64,000 bases of DNA from Paramicrobacterium fandaimingii (GTDB lineage Bacteria; Actinomycetota; Actinomycetes; Actinomycetales; Microbacteriaceae), in assembly GCF_011751745.2 (NCBI RefSeq), contig NZ_CP061170.1, positions 1,116,001 through 1,180,000 on the forward strand, read 5' to 3'. The translations under genes were made by a program, and so were the position numbers. The notes under the pieces are model-generated. The model did not search any database. It worked only from the letters and a program-made list of their open reading frames with translations, and was not told where the DNA came from. Numbering within the stretch: the stretch's first letter is position 1; every line of letters begins with the position of its first letter. This document shows positions 18,363 to 25,919 of this stretch, in pieces.

Positions 18363-18959
18363 ATGCCTGAACTAGATGTAACGCCTCTGAAGGTGGTCGC
18401 CGTCTCGGGGAGCCTTCACGAGCCCTCGAAGACAACGGCCCTGATCCGCGCAATCGTCGATGAGGTTGCGATGCGCGAGACGGTTGAGGTTGAGGTCATT
18501 GAGCTCATCGAGATCGGATCGGGCTTTGCCGGTGCGCTCACGAGGGACCAGGTGTCGCCGAAGGCAGAAGCGGCGCTGCGGTCAATTGAGACGGCAGACC
18601 TTCTGATCGTGGGCAGCCCGGTTTACCGTGGATCGTTCACCGGTCTGTTCAAGCACCTCTTCGACTTCGTCGGGCAGTACGAGCTGATTGACATACCGGT
18701 GCTGCTCGCTGCCACGGGCGGGGGAGAGAAGCACGCTCTGATTCTTGAGCACCAGTTTCGCCCGCTGTTCGGCTTCTTTCAGGCACTCACCCTGCCGATC
18801 GGCGTCTACGCGTCGAACACCGACTTCGCCGGGTACGAGCTGGCGAGCGAGTCTGTGCGTACACGTGTAGAGCTGGCTGTGCGTCGTGGTCTGCCATTCG
18901 TGCGTCAGCGCGGCATCCCCTCGGAGATTCCCGCGTCCACGTACGTCGGCACCTGGTAG
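18363..18959 (+). CDS. NADPH-dependent FMN reductase (MsuE-like)
   Basis: Flavodoxin-fold reductase of 198 residues that supplies reduced FMN to a partner oxygenase. It has the phosphate-binding loop VSGSLHEPSKTTALI and the flavin-contact stretch GSPVYRGSFTGLFKHLFDFV, and LAATGGGEKHALILEHQ as in the MsuE/SsuE group, which serves sulfonate desulfonation. No sulfonate monooxygenase is adjacent, so the partner must be encoded elsewhere. The ATG at 18363 begins MPELDVTPLKVVAVSGS, which suits the fold. Confidence 0.85.
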   Translation: MPELDVTPLKVVAVSGSLHEPSKTTALIRAIVDEVAMRETVEVEVIELIEIGSGFAGALTRDQVSPKAEAALRSIETADLLIVGSPVYRGSFTGLFKHLFDFVGQYELIDIPVLLAATGGGEKHALILEHQFRPLFGFFQALTLPIGVYASNTDFAGYELASESVRTRVELAVRRGLPFVRQRGIPSEIPASTYVGTW

Positions 18960-19028
18960 CGCCGCGGGGGGCATTGCTCATCGACCGGGGATCCAGCGCC
19001 GCGCGGGGATCATGTCACCCTCGACACA

Positions 19029-19076
19029 TTCTCCACAGGCAGCGGGGAAAAGATGTTCGATAATGAGTTATCCACA
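19029..19076 (+). promoter_or_regulatory. Two DnaA-box-like motifs upstream of the HNH gene
   Basis: TTCTCCACA at 19029-19037 and TTATCCACA at 19068-19076 lie 39 bases apart in the same orientation, 50-100 bases before the DUF222-HNH start. The second matches the canonical DnaA box exactly. TTCGATAA and TTATTCGAA flank it as an imperfect inverted repeat. Confidence 0.5.
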
Positions 19077-19126
19077 GATGGCAGGTTATTCGAATTGATG
19101 TCTGTGCATGGTGGCAAAATTGGTGC

Positions 19127-20593
19127 ATGGATGATTACAGAGAACCTCCGGATGAACCCGACGAGTGGGTGCCGTCGGAGGACCATGAGAGATCCCATCA
19201 GCCGCCACCGACACCGCCAGCGACGCCGCCAGCGGACTCCCCGAAGTCTCGAGAAGGCGACGTTGGCGACGATGCTGTCGTTGATGCTTTGCGTTTTCGT
19301 TTGGACGGTGTTGTTGATGATTCGCAGTTGATTGCGGCGGCGGAGGCGTCCCGGTTGCGTGGCATGTATGCGATGCTGCAGGATGCCCTTGAGCACCCGG
19401 GGGTGTTCATTCCGAACGCTCACGGGCTCACGCGTGCCGATCTGACGGGTGAGTCGCAGGGGTGGGTGCGTTCCTCCCTCGCTCAGGAGGTCGGTGCCGC
19501 TCTCGGTATCACGAAGAGTCAGGCTGCCGGACTGATCAACGATGCTGAGACGCTCTGCGAGACGCTCTCGGCAACACTCGACGCGTTAGATGCCGGCGAG
19601 GTCACTCGGCAGCATGCTGATGCGATGATTCGCCAGTCTGTCGGATTGAGCGCGGACGAGGTCGCGGCGTTTGAGGCGAAAGCGTTGCCGAAAGCCATCC
19701 AGCAGTCACCGACGCAGTTCTCCCGCGCTGTAGTGAAGATCCGGGAGGGGTTGTTTCCCGACTCGATCAGTGAACGGCGCACCGAGGCGGTCACGAAGCG
19801 TCGTGTGGAGTGTTACGGCACCCAGGACGGCATGGGGGTACTCAGTGTGAGTGCTCCGATCGAGGTGGTGCAGAGCTTACGCAATGCTGCCCGTCTGACA
19901 GCGCGGGCGTTGAAGGCTGCCGGGGATGACCGCACGGTGGCGCAGATCGAGACCGACGCCATCATCGATGCACTCATGATCGGGTTCACCACCGAACCCG
20001 GTGACAAGCCCGGTGTCGGCGCATCCGGTGTCGGCGCTGACCGGCTCGGCAGCATCCGACCCACCGTGTATGTCACCGTCCCCGTCATGACTCTCCTTGG
20101 ACACTCCGACGAGCCCGCGCATTTGGACGGATACGGGCCCATCGCCCCCGACATGGCACGCGAGTTGGCGGCGCAGGCACCGAGTTTCACCCGGCTGCTG
20201 ACACACCCCGAGACCGGGGCTGTGCTCTCCATCGGCCGGCACAGCTACGCTGTCCCGGCAGATCTGAAACGGGCCGTGCAGTTACGAGATGAAACCTGCA
20301 TCGGCATCGGCTGCGACAGATCAGCCACCACCTGTGACCTCGACCACCGGAAAGAATGGCAGCGCGGCGGCGAAACCAGCCTCAGCAATCTCCAAGCAGC
20401 ATGCGAACAACACCACATGATCCGACACCACACCCAATGGGACGTTACCGTCACCGACGACAATCACATCGAATGGGTCTCACCCCTCGGGAAGACCTAC
20501 CGGGTGCCCCGCACCTCCAACGTGCAATTCGCTCAGGCAAACGCGGCGAACAACGACGAGCGAATGGAGCTTCCCGACACCCCACCATTCTGA
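19127..20593 (+). CDS. DUF222/13E12-family HNH endonuclease
   Basis: Protein of 488 residues with an N-terminal DUF222 domain and a C-terminal HNH nuclease motif, the pattern of the dispersed 13E12-type genes of actinobacteria. The N-terminus is proline- and acid-rich (residues 1-45). DUF222 spans roughly 50-340. The HNH region has CIGIGCDRSATTCDLDHR, with paired cysteines and the catalytic DLDH, followed by NLQAACEQHHMIRHH. These genes are often multicopy and are suspected mobile or homing-like units, but no biological role is proven. Two DnaA-box-like motifs precede it. It ends about 70 bases from the convergent TetR gene. The reading frame is intact. Confidence 0.9.
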   Translation: MDDYREPPDEPDEWVPSEDHERSHQPPPTPPATPPADSPKSREGDVGDDAVVDALRFRLDGVVDDSQLIAAAEASRLRGMYAMLQDALEHPGVFIPNAHGLTRADLTGESQGWVRSSLAQEVGAALGITKSQAAGLINDAETLCETLSATLDALDAGEVTRQHADAMIRQSVGLSADEVAAFEAKALPKAIQQSPTQFSRAVVKIREGLFPDSISERRTEAVTKRRVECYGTQDGMGVLSVSAPIEVVQSLRNAARLTARALKAAGDDRTVAQIETDAIIDALMIGFTTEPGDKPGVGASGVGADRLGSIRPTVYVTVPVMTLLGHSDEPAHLDGYGPIAPDMARELAAQAPSFTRLLTHPETGAVLSIGRHSYAVPADLKRAVQLRDETCIGIGCDRSATTCDLDHRKEWQRGGETSLSNLQAACEQHHMIRHHTQWDVTVTDDNHIEWVSPLGKTYRVPRTSNVQFAQANAANNDERMELPDTPPF

Positions 20594-20627
20594 AGCGGCG
20601 GTTTCGGCGAAAGCCCGAGTAGCCGCT
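20594..20627. terminator. Weak convergent hairpin
   Basis: AGCGGC at 20594-20599 can pair with GCCGCT at 20622-20627 directly after the HNH gene stop, between it and the convergent TetR gene. The stem is short and no T-run follows, so termination is only a possibility. Confidence 0.25.
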
Positions 20628-20663
20628 CGATGGCTGGTCGTGCGCTCGACGCGTCACGGGCGG

Positions 20664-21293
20664 CTATCGGTCACGCGTGAGTGCGCGTTCAAAGATGTCA
20701 GCGAGCTCGTCAGCATCCGCTCTCGCATCGTAGGTTGGCGTCGCACGGAGTTGCATCAGCAGACCATCGAGAGCGCTTCGAATTGTGCGAGCCATGATCC
20801 GGGTGGAGAAGTCGCGAAATTCGCCCGCCGATTTACCTCTTTCGAGAAGCACGCCGAGGGCAGAGAGCTCCTGCTCATTCGCACGCTGCTGCTCGGTGTG
20901 TCGCCTCGAACCGTCATCACCGCGAGGATGGCTGACGATCTCGTGCAACGCGGCCATCTGGGCAGGAAAATCGCGATAGAACTCCGCACTTCCGACGATG
21001 AACATTCGAATTGCCTGCATCGTGGTGGGTTGCGCTTCCATTCGAGGTTGAAGCTGCTCTGTCGCAATGCGGTACACCTCGGCGACAACGGCATCGAGCA
21101 GGTCGTCGCGATTGGCGAAGTGATAGGAAATCGCCCCTCGAGTGACCTCGGCTCGCTTGGCAATGCGTGACAGCGATGCCTGCGCATAGCCGTCTTCTGC
21201 GAGGACCGCTATGGCGCACTCGATGAGCTGCGCACGACGGGTGCGTTGGATGAACGTCAGTCGCGTTTGCGTGTGTTCGGTGTTCTCTGTCAT
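20664..21293 (-). CDS. TetR-family repressor
   Basis: Transcription factor of 209 residues. The N-terminal helix-turn-helix reads LSRIAKRAEVTRGAISYHFANRDDLLDAVV at about 42-71, and is followed by a helical ligand-binding domain. The ATG at 21293 is chosen because the preceding in-frame stretch is not conserved and lies in the hydrolase gene. The gene follows the alpha/beta hydrolase with a 19-base gap and is very probably co-transcribed with it. The 9-mer TGATAGTTT (minus strand) lies 11-19 bases before this start and again just before the hydrolase start, and could be a recognition half-site. The inducer is unknown; the hydrolase's substrate or product is a natural guess. Confidence 0.9.
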   Translation of the reverse strand: MTENTEHTQTRLTFIQRTRRAQLIECAIAVLAEDGYAQASLSRIAKRAEVTRGAISYHFANRDDLLDAVVAEVYRIATEQLQPRMEAQPTTMQAIRMFIVGSAEFYRDFPAQMAALHEIVSHPRGDDGSRRHTEQQRANEQELSALGVLLERGKSAGEFRDFSTRIMARTIRSALDGLLMQLRATPTYDARADADELADIFERALTRDR

Positions 21294-21312
21294 GTCGTGA
21301 GGGAAACTATCA

Positions 21313-22269
21313 TCATCTGTTCGGTCGGGAATTATCAGCGGGGCGTCGATCGTGTTCTTCGGCGTGAGTCCAGAAGTCGTCAAGTGCCTGCGCCAGTTGC
21401 ACGGGCACCTGCATGGGGAGCGAGTGCGTTGTTGCGCTCCACACGGTGACCTCGCTGTTCGGCAATGCTGTGCGCACACGCTGTGCCGTTCTCGGGCCTC
21501 CAGCCAAGGAGTGCCGTTCAGCAAGGCCGACAGAGACAGGCATGGTCAACCGCGCGAGCTGGTCTGCCGACAACGGGCGCGGCACGGGCAGGGCTGCACG
21601 AAACTCCTTGACGCCGAGCGAGACCAAACGGCCGAGAGCCCCGGCATCCTCGTCATCGCTTCCTCCCACGCGGGCAAGCGCGGTAGCTCGCCACGTCTGA
21701 GGCAGAACGGGCAGCGAAAAGAGTGTCGTCCAGAGCATCATTCGCAGTGGCGGGAATGCCACAGTAAGCACGGGCTCGAGAAGTGTGAGCGACTTCACGA
21801 TCTCGGAATGAGTATGTGCAAAGGCCGACGCAGTCGAACCGCCGAACGAATGACCGACAATGTGCGCGCCGCCTGGCGCGAGGTGCGCTTGCACTTCCTG
21901 AAGCCACGTCGCGTGGTCACGAGTACTGCGAAATGGTATCCGCTGCCGTGACATACCGGCGTCACCGAGCATGTCGATCGCAATGACGCGGCGATTCTTG
22001 ATCAGTTCAGGTACATTCTCACACCACATCGGCGTCGCAGCAGCACGCCCGGGAAGCAGAATGACCGGTGAATGGGCGGATCCGTTGAGGGCGGCCCAGG
22101 AGTATGCGCGAACGGTTCCGAATGTTGTCGGGATGTTGTGCGTGGACGACGGTGCGGGCAACACGCTGAATGCGTCATCGTAGGCCTCGGCGTATGCGCG
22201 CCTGGCCGTGATCGAGCGGAATCGTCCGACGCGAGAGTGCGAGCGTTTCCTTCGAATATTTAGCGCCAT
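21313..22269 (-). CDS. Alpha/beta hydrolase
   Basis: Alpha/beta-hydrolase-fold enzyme of 318 residues. It shows the oxyanion region ILLPGRAAATPMW, a GDAGMS turn, the nucleophile elbow GHSFGGS, and a C-terminal histidine in ATTHSLPMQVP. The first 50 residues are basic and variable, with no convincing signal peptide. The start is ATG at 22269, facing a divergent membrane-protein operon across 46 bases. It is first in a two-gene unit with a TetR repressor. The substrate is not predictable; esters, lactones or epoxides are all possible. Confidence 0.85.
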   Translation of the reverse strand: MALNIRRKRSHSRVGRFRSITARRAYAEAYDDAFSVLPAPSSTHNIPTTFGTVRAYSWAALNGSAHSPVILLPGRAAATPMWCENVPELIKNRRVIAIDMLGDAGMSRQRIPFRSTRDHATWLQEVQAHLAPGGAHIVGHSFGGSTASAFAHTHSEIVKSLTLLEPVLTVAFPPLRMMLWTTLFSLPVLPQTWRATALARVGGSDDEDAGALGRLVSLGVKEFRAALPVPRPLSADQLARLTMPVSVGLAERHSLAGGPRTAQRVRTALPNSEVTVWSATTHSLPMQVPVQLAQALDDFWTHAEEHDRRPADNSRPNR

Positions 22270-22315
22270 GGATAAAAAACTATCACCCCTGCTGAATTTT
22301 TGCTAACCTGCCCGA

Positions 22316-22861
22316 ATGACGAATTACACACCCACAGAATCGTCTGCGACCGGCGAGGCCGGGCAGACGGCGCGTCGCCCACGCTGGGGCGAGATTCCGC
22401 TCCCGCTGAAGTGGCTGATCCCCGCTGTCGGAGTGGGCATCTTTCTCTTGGTCGCGCTGCCGGTCGCCATGCTGATCGGCAGGGATGGCTTTCTTCTCGA
22501 CAGCGTCATCGCGAACGATCCCACACTTGATCCGCGTTATCTGGAGTTTGCGCTGAACGCGTCGATCATCTACGCCGTGGTGCTTCATGCGATCGACGTC
22601 GTGCTCTCGATCTGGTTCGTGATCAAGATCATGCAGGGTCGTCAGTGGGCGCGCGTCGCACTCACGGCTTACCTTGTGATCGCGACGTTTGGAAGCCTGT
22701 ACTCGGCTGCCGCGGGGAGCGCCTATCTCTGGGCGGTGATCCCCGGTGACAGCATCCACGTGATTATGCTCGTGCTGCTCTGGGCCCCTCGGTCGGTGCG
22801 GGACTTTTTCGCTCGGTACACGGCGCGTGGCATGCCCAAAACGATTCAGGATTCACCATGA
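22316..22861 (+). CDS. Four-helix membrane protein of unknown function
   Basis: Protein of 181 residues that I do not recognise. A hydrophilic, threonine-rich N-terminus of about 35 residues precedes hydrophobic segments near 40-60 (WLIPAVGVGIFLLVALPVAM), 82-105 (IIYAVVLHAIDVVLSIWFVI), 115-135 and 140-158. A basic cytoplasmic tail follows. The ATG at 22316 is preceded by AACCTGCCCGA, without a strong ribosome site. Its stop overlaps the next start as ATGA. With the following VC0807-like protein and esterase it forms a translationally coupled three-gene operon, which suggests a shared membrane-linked role. Confidence 0.7.
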   Translation: MTNYTPTESSATGEAGQTARRPRWGEIPLPLKWLIPAVGVGIFLLVALPVAMLIGRDGFLLDSVIANDPTLDPRYLEFALNASIIYAVVLHAIDVVLSIWFVIKIMQGRQWARVALTAYLVIATFGSLYSAAAGSAYLWAVIPGDSIHVIMLVLLWAPRSVRDFFARYTARGMPKTIQDSP

Positions 22862-23577
22862 CGCGGGTTGAGAATGACGGCATCATGAGCGAAGGCAATC
22901 CTGCACGCAGGCCTCTCTCGGGCATGGGCGGCCAGATTGGCATGATCATCACTGATCTGGTTGTGCCCGTTGCCGGGTTCTATATTCTTCGGGGCTTCGG
23001 AATCGACGCCGTGCTCGCTCTGATTCTTGCCGGGCTGCCGACCGTCGTCGCGATTGGCATCCGTTCGATAAAACAGCGAAAGGTTGGTGCGCTCGGCATC
23101 TTCGTGCTCGCTATTCTCGCCGGTAGCGTGCTGCTCTCGTTCGTCACGGGGAGCCCGCGCTTTCTGCTCGCACGTGAGGGCTGGTTTACGGGTGCGATCG
23201 GAGTGGGCTTTCTTGTGAGCCTGCGCTTTCGGCGGCCCGTGGCATTTACCTTTGCGCGCACCATGATCGAGTCGACACCGATGGCGGCGCGGCTGTTTCC
23301 GCATCTCTGGGATGACCTGTGGGAGAGTGACCCGCAGTTTCGTCGCACCTGGCGGGTTGTCACGGCACTGTGGGGCGTCGGCATGATCGCTGATGCGATC
23401 GTGCGCGTGATCTTTGCCTATGCACTGCCCGTCGACACGGTCCCACTGGTCACCGGAATTCTGTGGGCCGTGACCTTCGTCGTGCTCCAGGTTGCACAGC
23501 ATCACTACTTCATTCGCGTCGGGCTGTGGCAGCGCGTCGCGGAGTACGAGACACAGGAACGAAAGGACTCTGAATGA
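22858..23577 (+). CDS. VC0807-like integral membrane protein
   Basis: Polytopic membrane protein of 239 residues resembling the VC0807/septation-protein-A-like group. Hydrophobic segments alternate with the conserved pieces GFGIDAVLALILAG, TGSPRFLLAREGWFTG and SLRFRRPVAFTFART. Six to seven membrane spans are likely. No reaction or transport activity is established for the family. The start ATG overlaps the stop of the preceding gene, and the stop overlaps the esterase ATG, both as ATGA, so all three products should be made in proportion. An alternative ATG lies nine codons in. Confidence 0.75.
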   Translation: MTRVENDGIMSEGNPARRPLSGMGGQIGMIITDLVVPVAGFYILRGFGIDAVLALILAGLPTVVAIGIRSIKQRKVGALGIFVLAILAGSVLLSFVTGSPRFLLAREGWFTGAIGVGFLVSLRFRRPVAFTFARTMIESTPMAARLFPHLWDDLWESDPQFRRTWRVVTALWGVGMIADAIVRVIFAYALPVDTVPLVTGILWAVTFVVLQVAQHHYFIRVGLWQRVAEYETQERKDSE

Positions 23578-25067
23578 CAGACGCACCGCTCACCGTCGCA
23601 CTCGACACGGGACGGATCATGGGAAGGCGTACCCACTCGGCACGCGTCTTCGAGGGTGTTCGCTACGCAGACCCGCCCATTGGCGACAACCGCTGGACGC
23701 TGCCGAGACCTGCGACACCGTGGTCGGGCACCGCTGACGCAACCAAGCCGGGGGCTCTGTGCCCTCAACCGGGACAGTCGCCCGAGCTGACAGACGAGGA
23801 CTGCCTGTTCGTGAACGTCACGACGCCGCTGGCGGAACCGCGCGAACCATTGCCCGTGATGGTGTGGCTGCATGGCGGCGGATTCACGACGGGAGGCGGG
23901 CACCCGTATGACGCGCAGCGGCTGGCAGAGCAGGGCGATGTCATCGTCGTCACCGTCAACTATCGGCTCGGGGTTTTCGGGTACTTCGGATACGAGGGGC
24001 TGCCCGGGTCGGGAAATTTCGGCCTCGCCGACCAGATCGAAGCGCTGAGCTGGGTACAGCGCAACGCAGCGGCATTCGGGGGCGACCCGGGCAACGTCAC
24101 GGTCTTTGGGCAGTCCGCCGGAGCAATGAGCCTCGGTGCTCTGCTCGCAAGCCCCGACGCGGAGGGCCTCTTTCACCGGGCGATTCTGCAATCGGGTTCG
24201 CCGATGCTTCACTGGCAGCGCGGCGTCATGTTTCCACGGTCGCCTGAGCACACGCCGTATCTGTCAGCGTCTCGGGTCGCTGAGACGGGTGCACAGCTCG
24301 CCCGGAAGTTTAACATCGGGAAAGAGGATGCTCTCGAGAAGCTGCGGGCGATAGAGGCGAACACGCTTGTAGAGCACACGGGTGACTTCGCCAACCATGT
24401 GGCGTGGGGAACTTCGCTGCTTCCACAGCATCCGGCCGACGCTGTTCGTGAGGGCCGTGTGCACCCCGTGCCGATGATCTCGGGCAACACGCGTGACGAG
24501 ATGAGATCGTTCATTGCCGGTGCGCACTCGGTGAACCCGATCACACGGGAGAAGCTGCCTGAGCTGATGGTGAACTCGTTTGACGACAGAGCCTCGTTGG
24601 TGGCCGAGCAGTATGCGCCCGTTGGGAATGACGTTGCCGTGATGACGTGGTCAACGATCACCACGGACGCCTCGTTTGCGTTCGCGGCTCACCGCGAGCA
24701 CGAGCTGCTGTCGGATCGCGTTGCGGTTTTTGCCTACGAGTTCGCCGATCGCACGGCTCCAAACGTGAATGGCGTCGAGGAGGTGCCCGGGCTGCCGATG
24801 GGTGCCACGCACGCCTCGGATCTGCCGTATTTCTTCGACCTTTATGGGCACGACATGCTCACGCCCGAGCAGAGGGAGCTTTCTGACGTGATGATCGACT
24901 ACTGGACGTCATTCGCCCATAACGGCGTTCCCACAGCTGAACGCGGCCCAGCGTGGCAGCCGTTCGGCGACGAGCAGAACGTGCTGGGCTTTGACGAGCG
25001 AGGAGTGGAGCCCATTGATTTTCGACGCCGCCACAACGTCGACTTCTGGGCCGGTATGCGGGCGTAG
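23574..25067 (+). CDS. Type B carboxylesterase
   Basis: Carboxylesterase/para-nitrobenzyl-esterase-like enzyme of 497 residues. It has the family signature EDCLFVNV at about 76-83, the oxyanion HGGG at 100-103, and the nucleophile elbow FGQSAGAM with serine at about 181. There is no signal peptide, so it is probably cytoplasmic. The ATG overlaps the stop of the membrane-protein gene before it. A 24-bp unit carrying the stop codon is tandemly repeated beyond the end of the gene. The physiological ester is unknown. Confidence 0.92.
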   Translation: MTDAPLTVALDTGRIMGRRTHSARVFEGVRYADPPIGDNRWTLPRPATPWSGTADATKPGALCPQPGQSPELTDEDCLFVNVTTPLAEPREPLPVMVWLHGGGFTTGGGHPYDAQRLAEQGDVIVVTVNYRLGVFGYFGYEGLPGSGNFGLADQIEALSWVQRNAAAFGGDPGNVTVFGQSAGAMSLGALLASPDAEGLFHRAILQSGSPMLHWQRGVMFPRSPEHTPYLSASRVAETGAQLARKFNIGKEDALEKLRAIEANTLVEHTGDFANHVAWGTSLLPQHPADAVREGRVHPVPMISGNTRDEMRSFIAGAHSVNPITREKLPELMVNSFDDRASLVAEQYAPVGNDVAVMTWSTITTDASFAFAAHREHELLSDRVAVFAYEFADRTAPNVNGVEEVPGLPMGATHASDLPYFFDLYGHDMLTPEQRELSDVMIDYWTSFAHNGVPTAERGPAWQPFGDEQNVLGFDERGVEPIDFRRRHNVDFWAGMRA

Positions 25068-25110
25068 TGTCGCGCCGGAATGCGGGCGTAGTGTCGGGCC
25101 GGACCGCGGG
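25051..25110. repeat. 24-bp tandem repeat across the esterase stop codon
   Basis: Two full copies and half a third of a 24-bp unit beginning CCGGTATGCGGGCGTAG start at 25051, 25075 and 25099, with two or three differences. The first copy contains the esterase stop codon, so the array lengthens only the 3' untranslated part. Confidence 0.7.
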
Positions 25111-25118
25111 TGGGAGCG

Positions 25119-25835
25119 CTACACAAACGCCTGCACCTGGTCGACGACCAGGTCGGGGCGCGTGATGAACGGGTGATGCCCCGTGGGCACCTCGACGGAG
25201 CGCGTCGCACGGCTCGCGTGGGAACGCTGCAACTCGACGGATGTGCTGTGATCCTGCGCGCACACGATGTACGTCGAGTCGACGCCGCGCCAGCCGGCGT
25301 TCGTCGTCGGCGTGACGAATGCGGCAGCGCCTTGCGCGGTCACGCGCTCCCAGCCTTCGCGCTGCGTCGCCTCGGCGGCATCCTGAAGGAAGCGCTGGCC
25401 AAAGGAGCCCACGTCGTAGCCAGACAGGCTGAGCGTGCCATCGCCGTTGTCGCCGATTGACACCGGGTCGCTTTCGCCGCTCATGATCTCTGCCTGCGAC
25501 TGCCCGACATCGGGCAGATATGACGAGACGTAGAGCAGGTGCGAGATGGCGGGGTGCTGGCCAGCCTCTGCGATGACGGTGCCGCCATACGAATGGCCGA
25601 CGACGATTGCGGAGGTGGCGGAATCGAGCTCGCGACGCAGCGCCTCGGCGTCGGCCGCAAGTCCGCCGCCACGATTTTCGGGCGTGGTCTCGCCTGTCGA
25701 CGGCAGAGCGACCGCTCGACTGCGAATGCCCGTGCGCTCAAAGAGCAGGTCGGCTGTTGGCTGCCACCACCATGCCCCGTCGCTCACCAGGGCGCCGTGC
25801 ACGAAGATCAGGTCCATTGCTTTCTCGCTACTCAT
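25119..25835 (-). CDS. Alpha/beta hydrolase (EstC-like)
   Basis: Alpha/beta hydrolase of 238 residues. It carries FVHGALVSDGAWWW (oxyanion region), the nucleophile elbow VVGHSYGGTV, and the C-terminal PTGHHPFITRPDLV with the catalytic histidine. This small-hydrolase form is common in actinobacteria and includes salicylate-esterase-like enzymes. The start is probably the ATG at 25835; a second ATG six codons on (25817) has a better purine-rich leader and could be used instead. It converges with the type B carboxylesterase and is divergent from the DUF255 gene. The substrate is unknown. Confidence 0.85.
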   Translation of the reverse strand: MSSEKAMDLIFVHGALVSDGAWWWQPTADLLFERTGIRSRAVALPSTGETTPENRGGGLAADAEALRRELDSATSAIVVGHSYGGTVIAEAGQHPAISHLLYVSSYLPDVGQSQAEIMSGESDPVSIGDNGDGTLSLSGYDVGSFGQRFLQDAAEATQREGWERVTAQGAAAFVTPTTNAGWRGVDSTYIVCAQDHSTSVELQRSHASRATRSVEVPTGHHPFITRPDLVVDQVQAFV

Positions 25836-25919
25836 AGTCACGACTGTATGGCGCTCGTGTGCGTTGCGGGGACGATTCTGCTCACAGCAGAGCGGCGCAT
25901 TCGGCCGTAGTGTGGGGGC

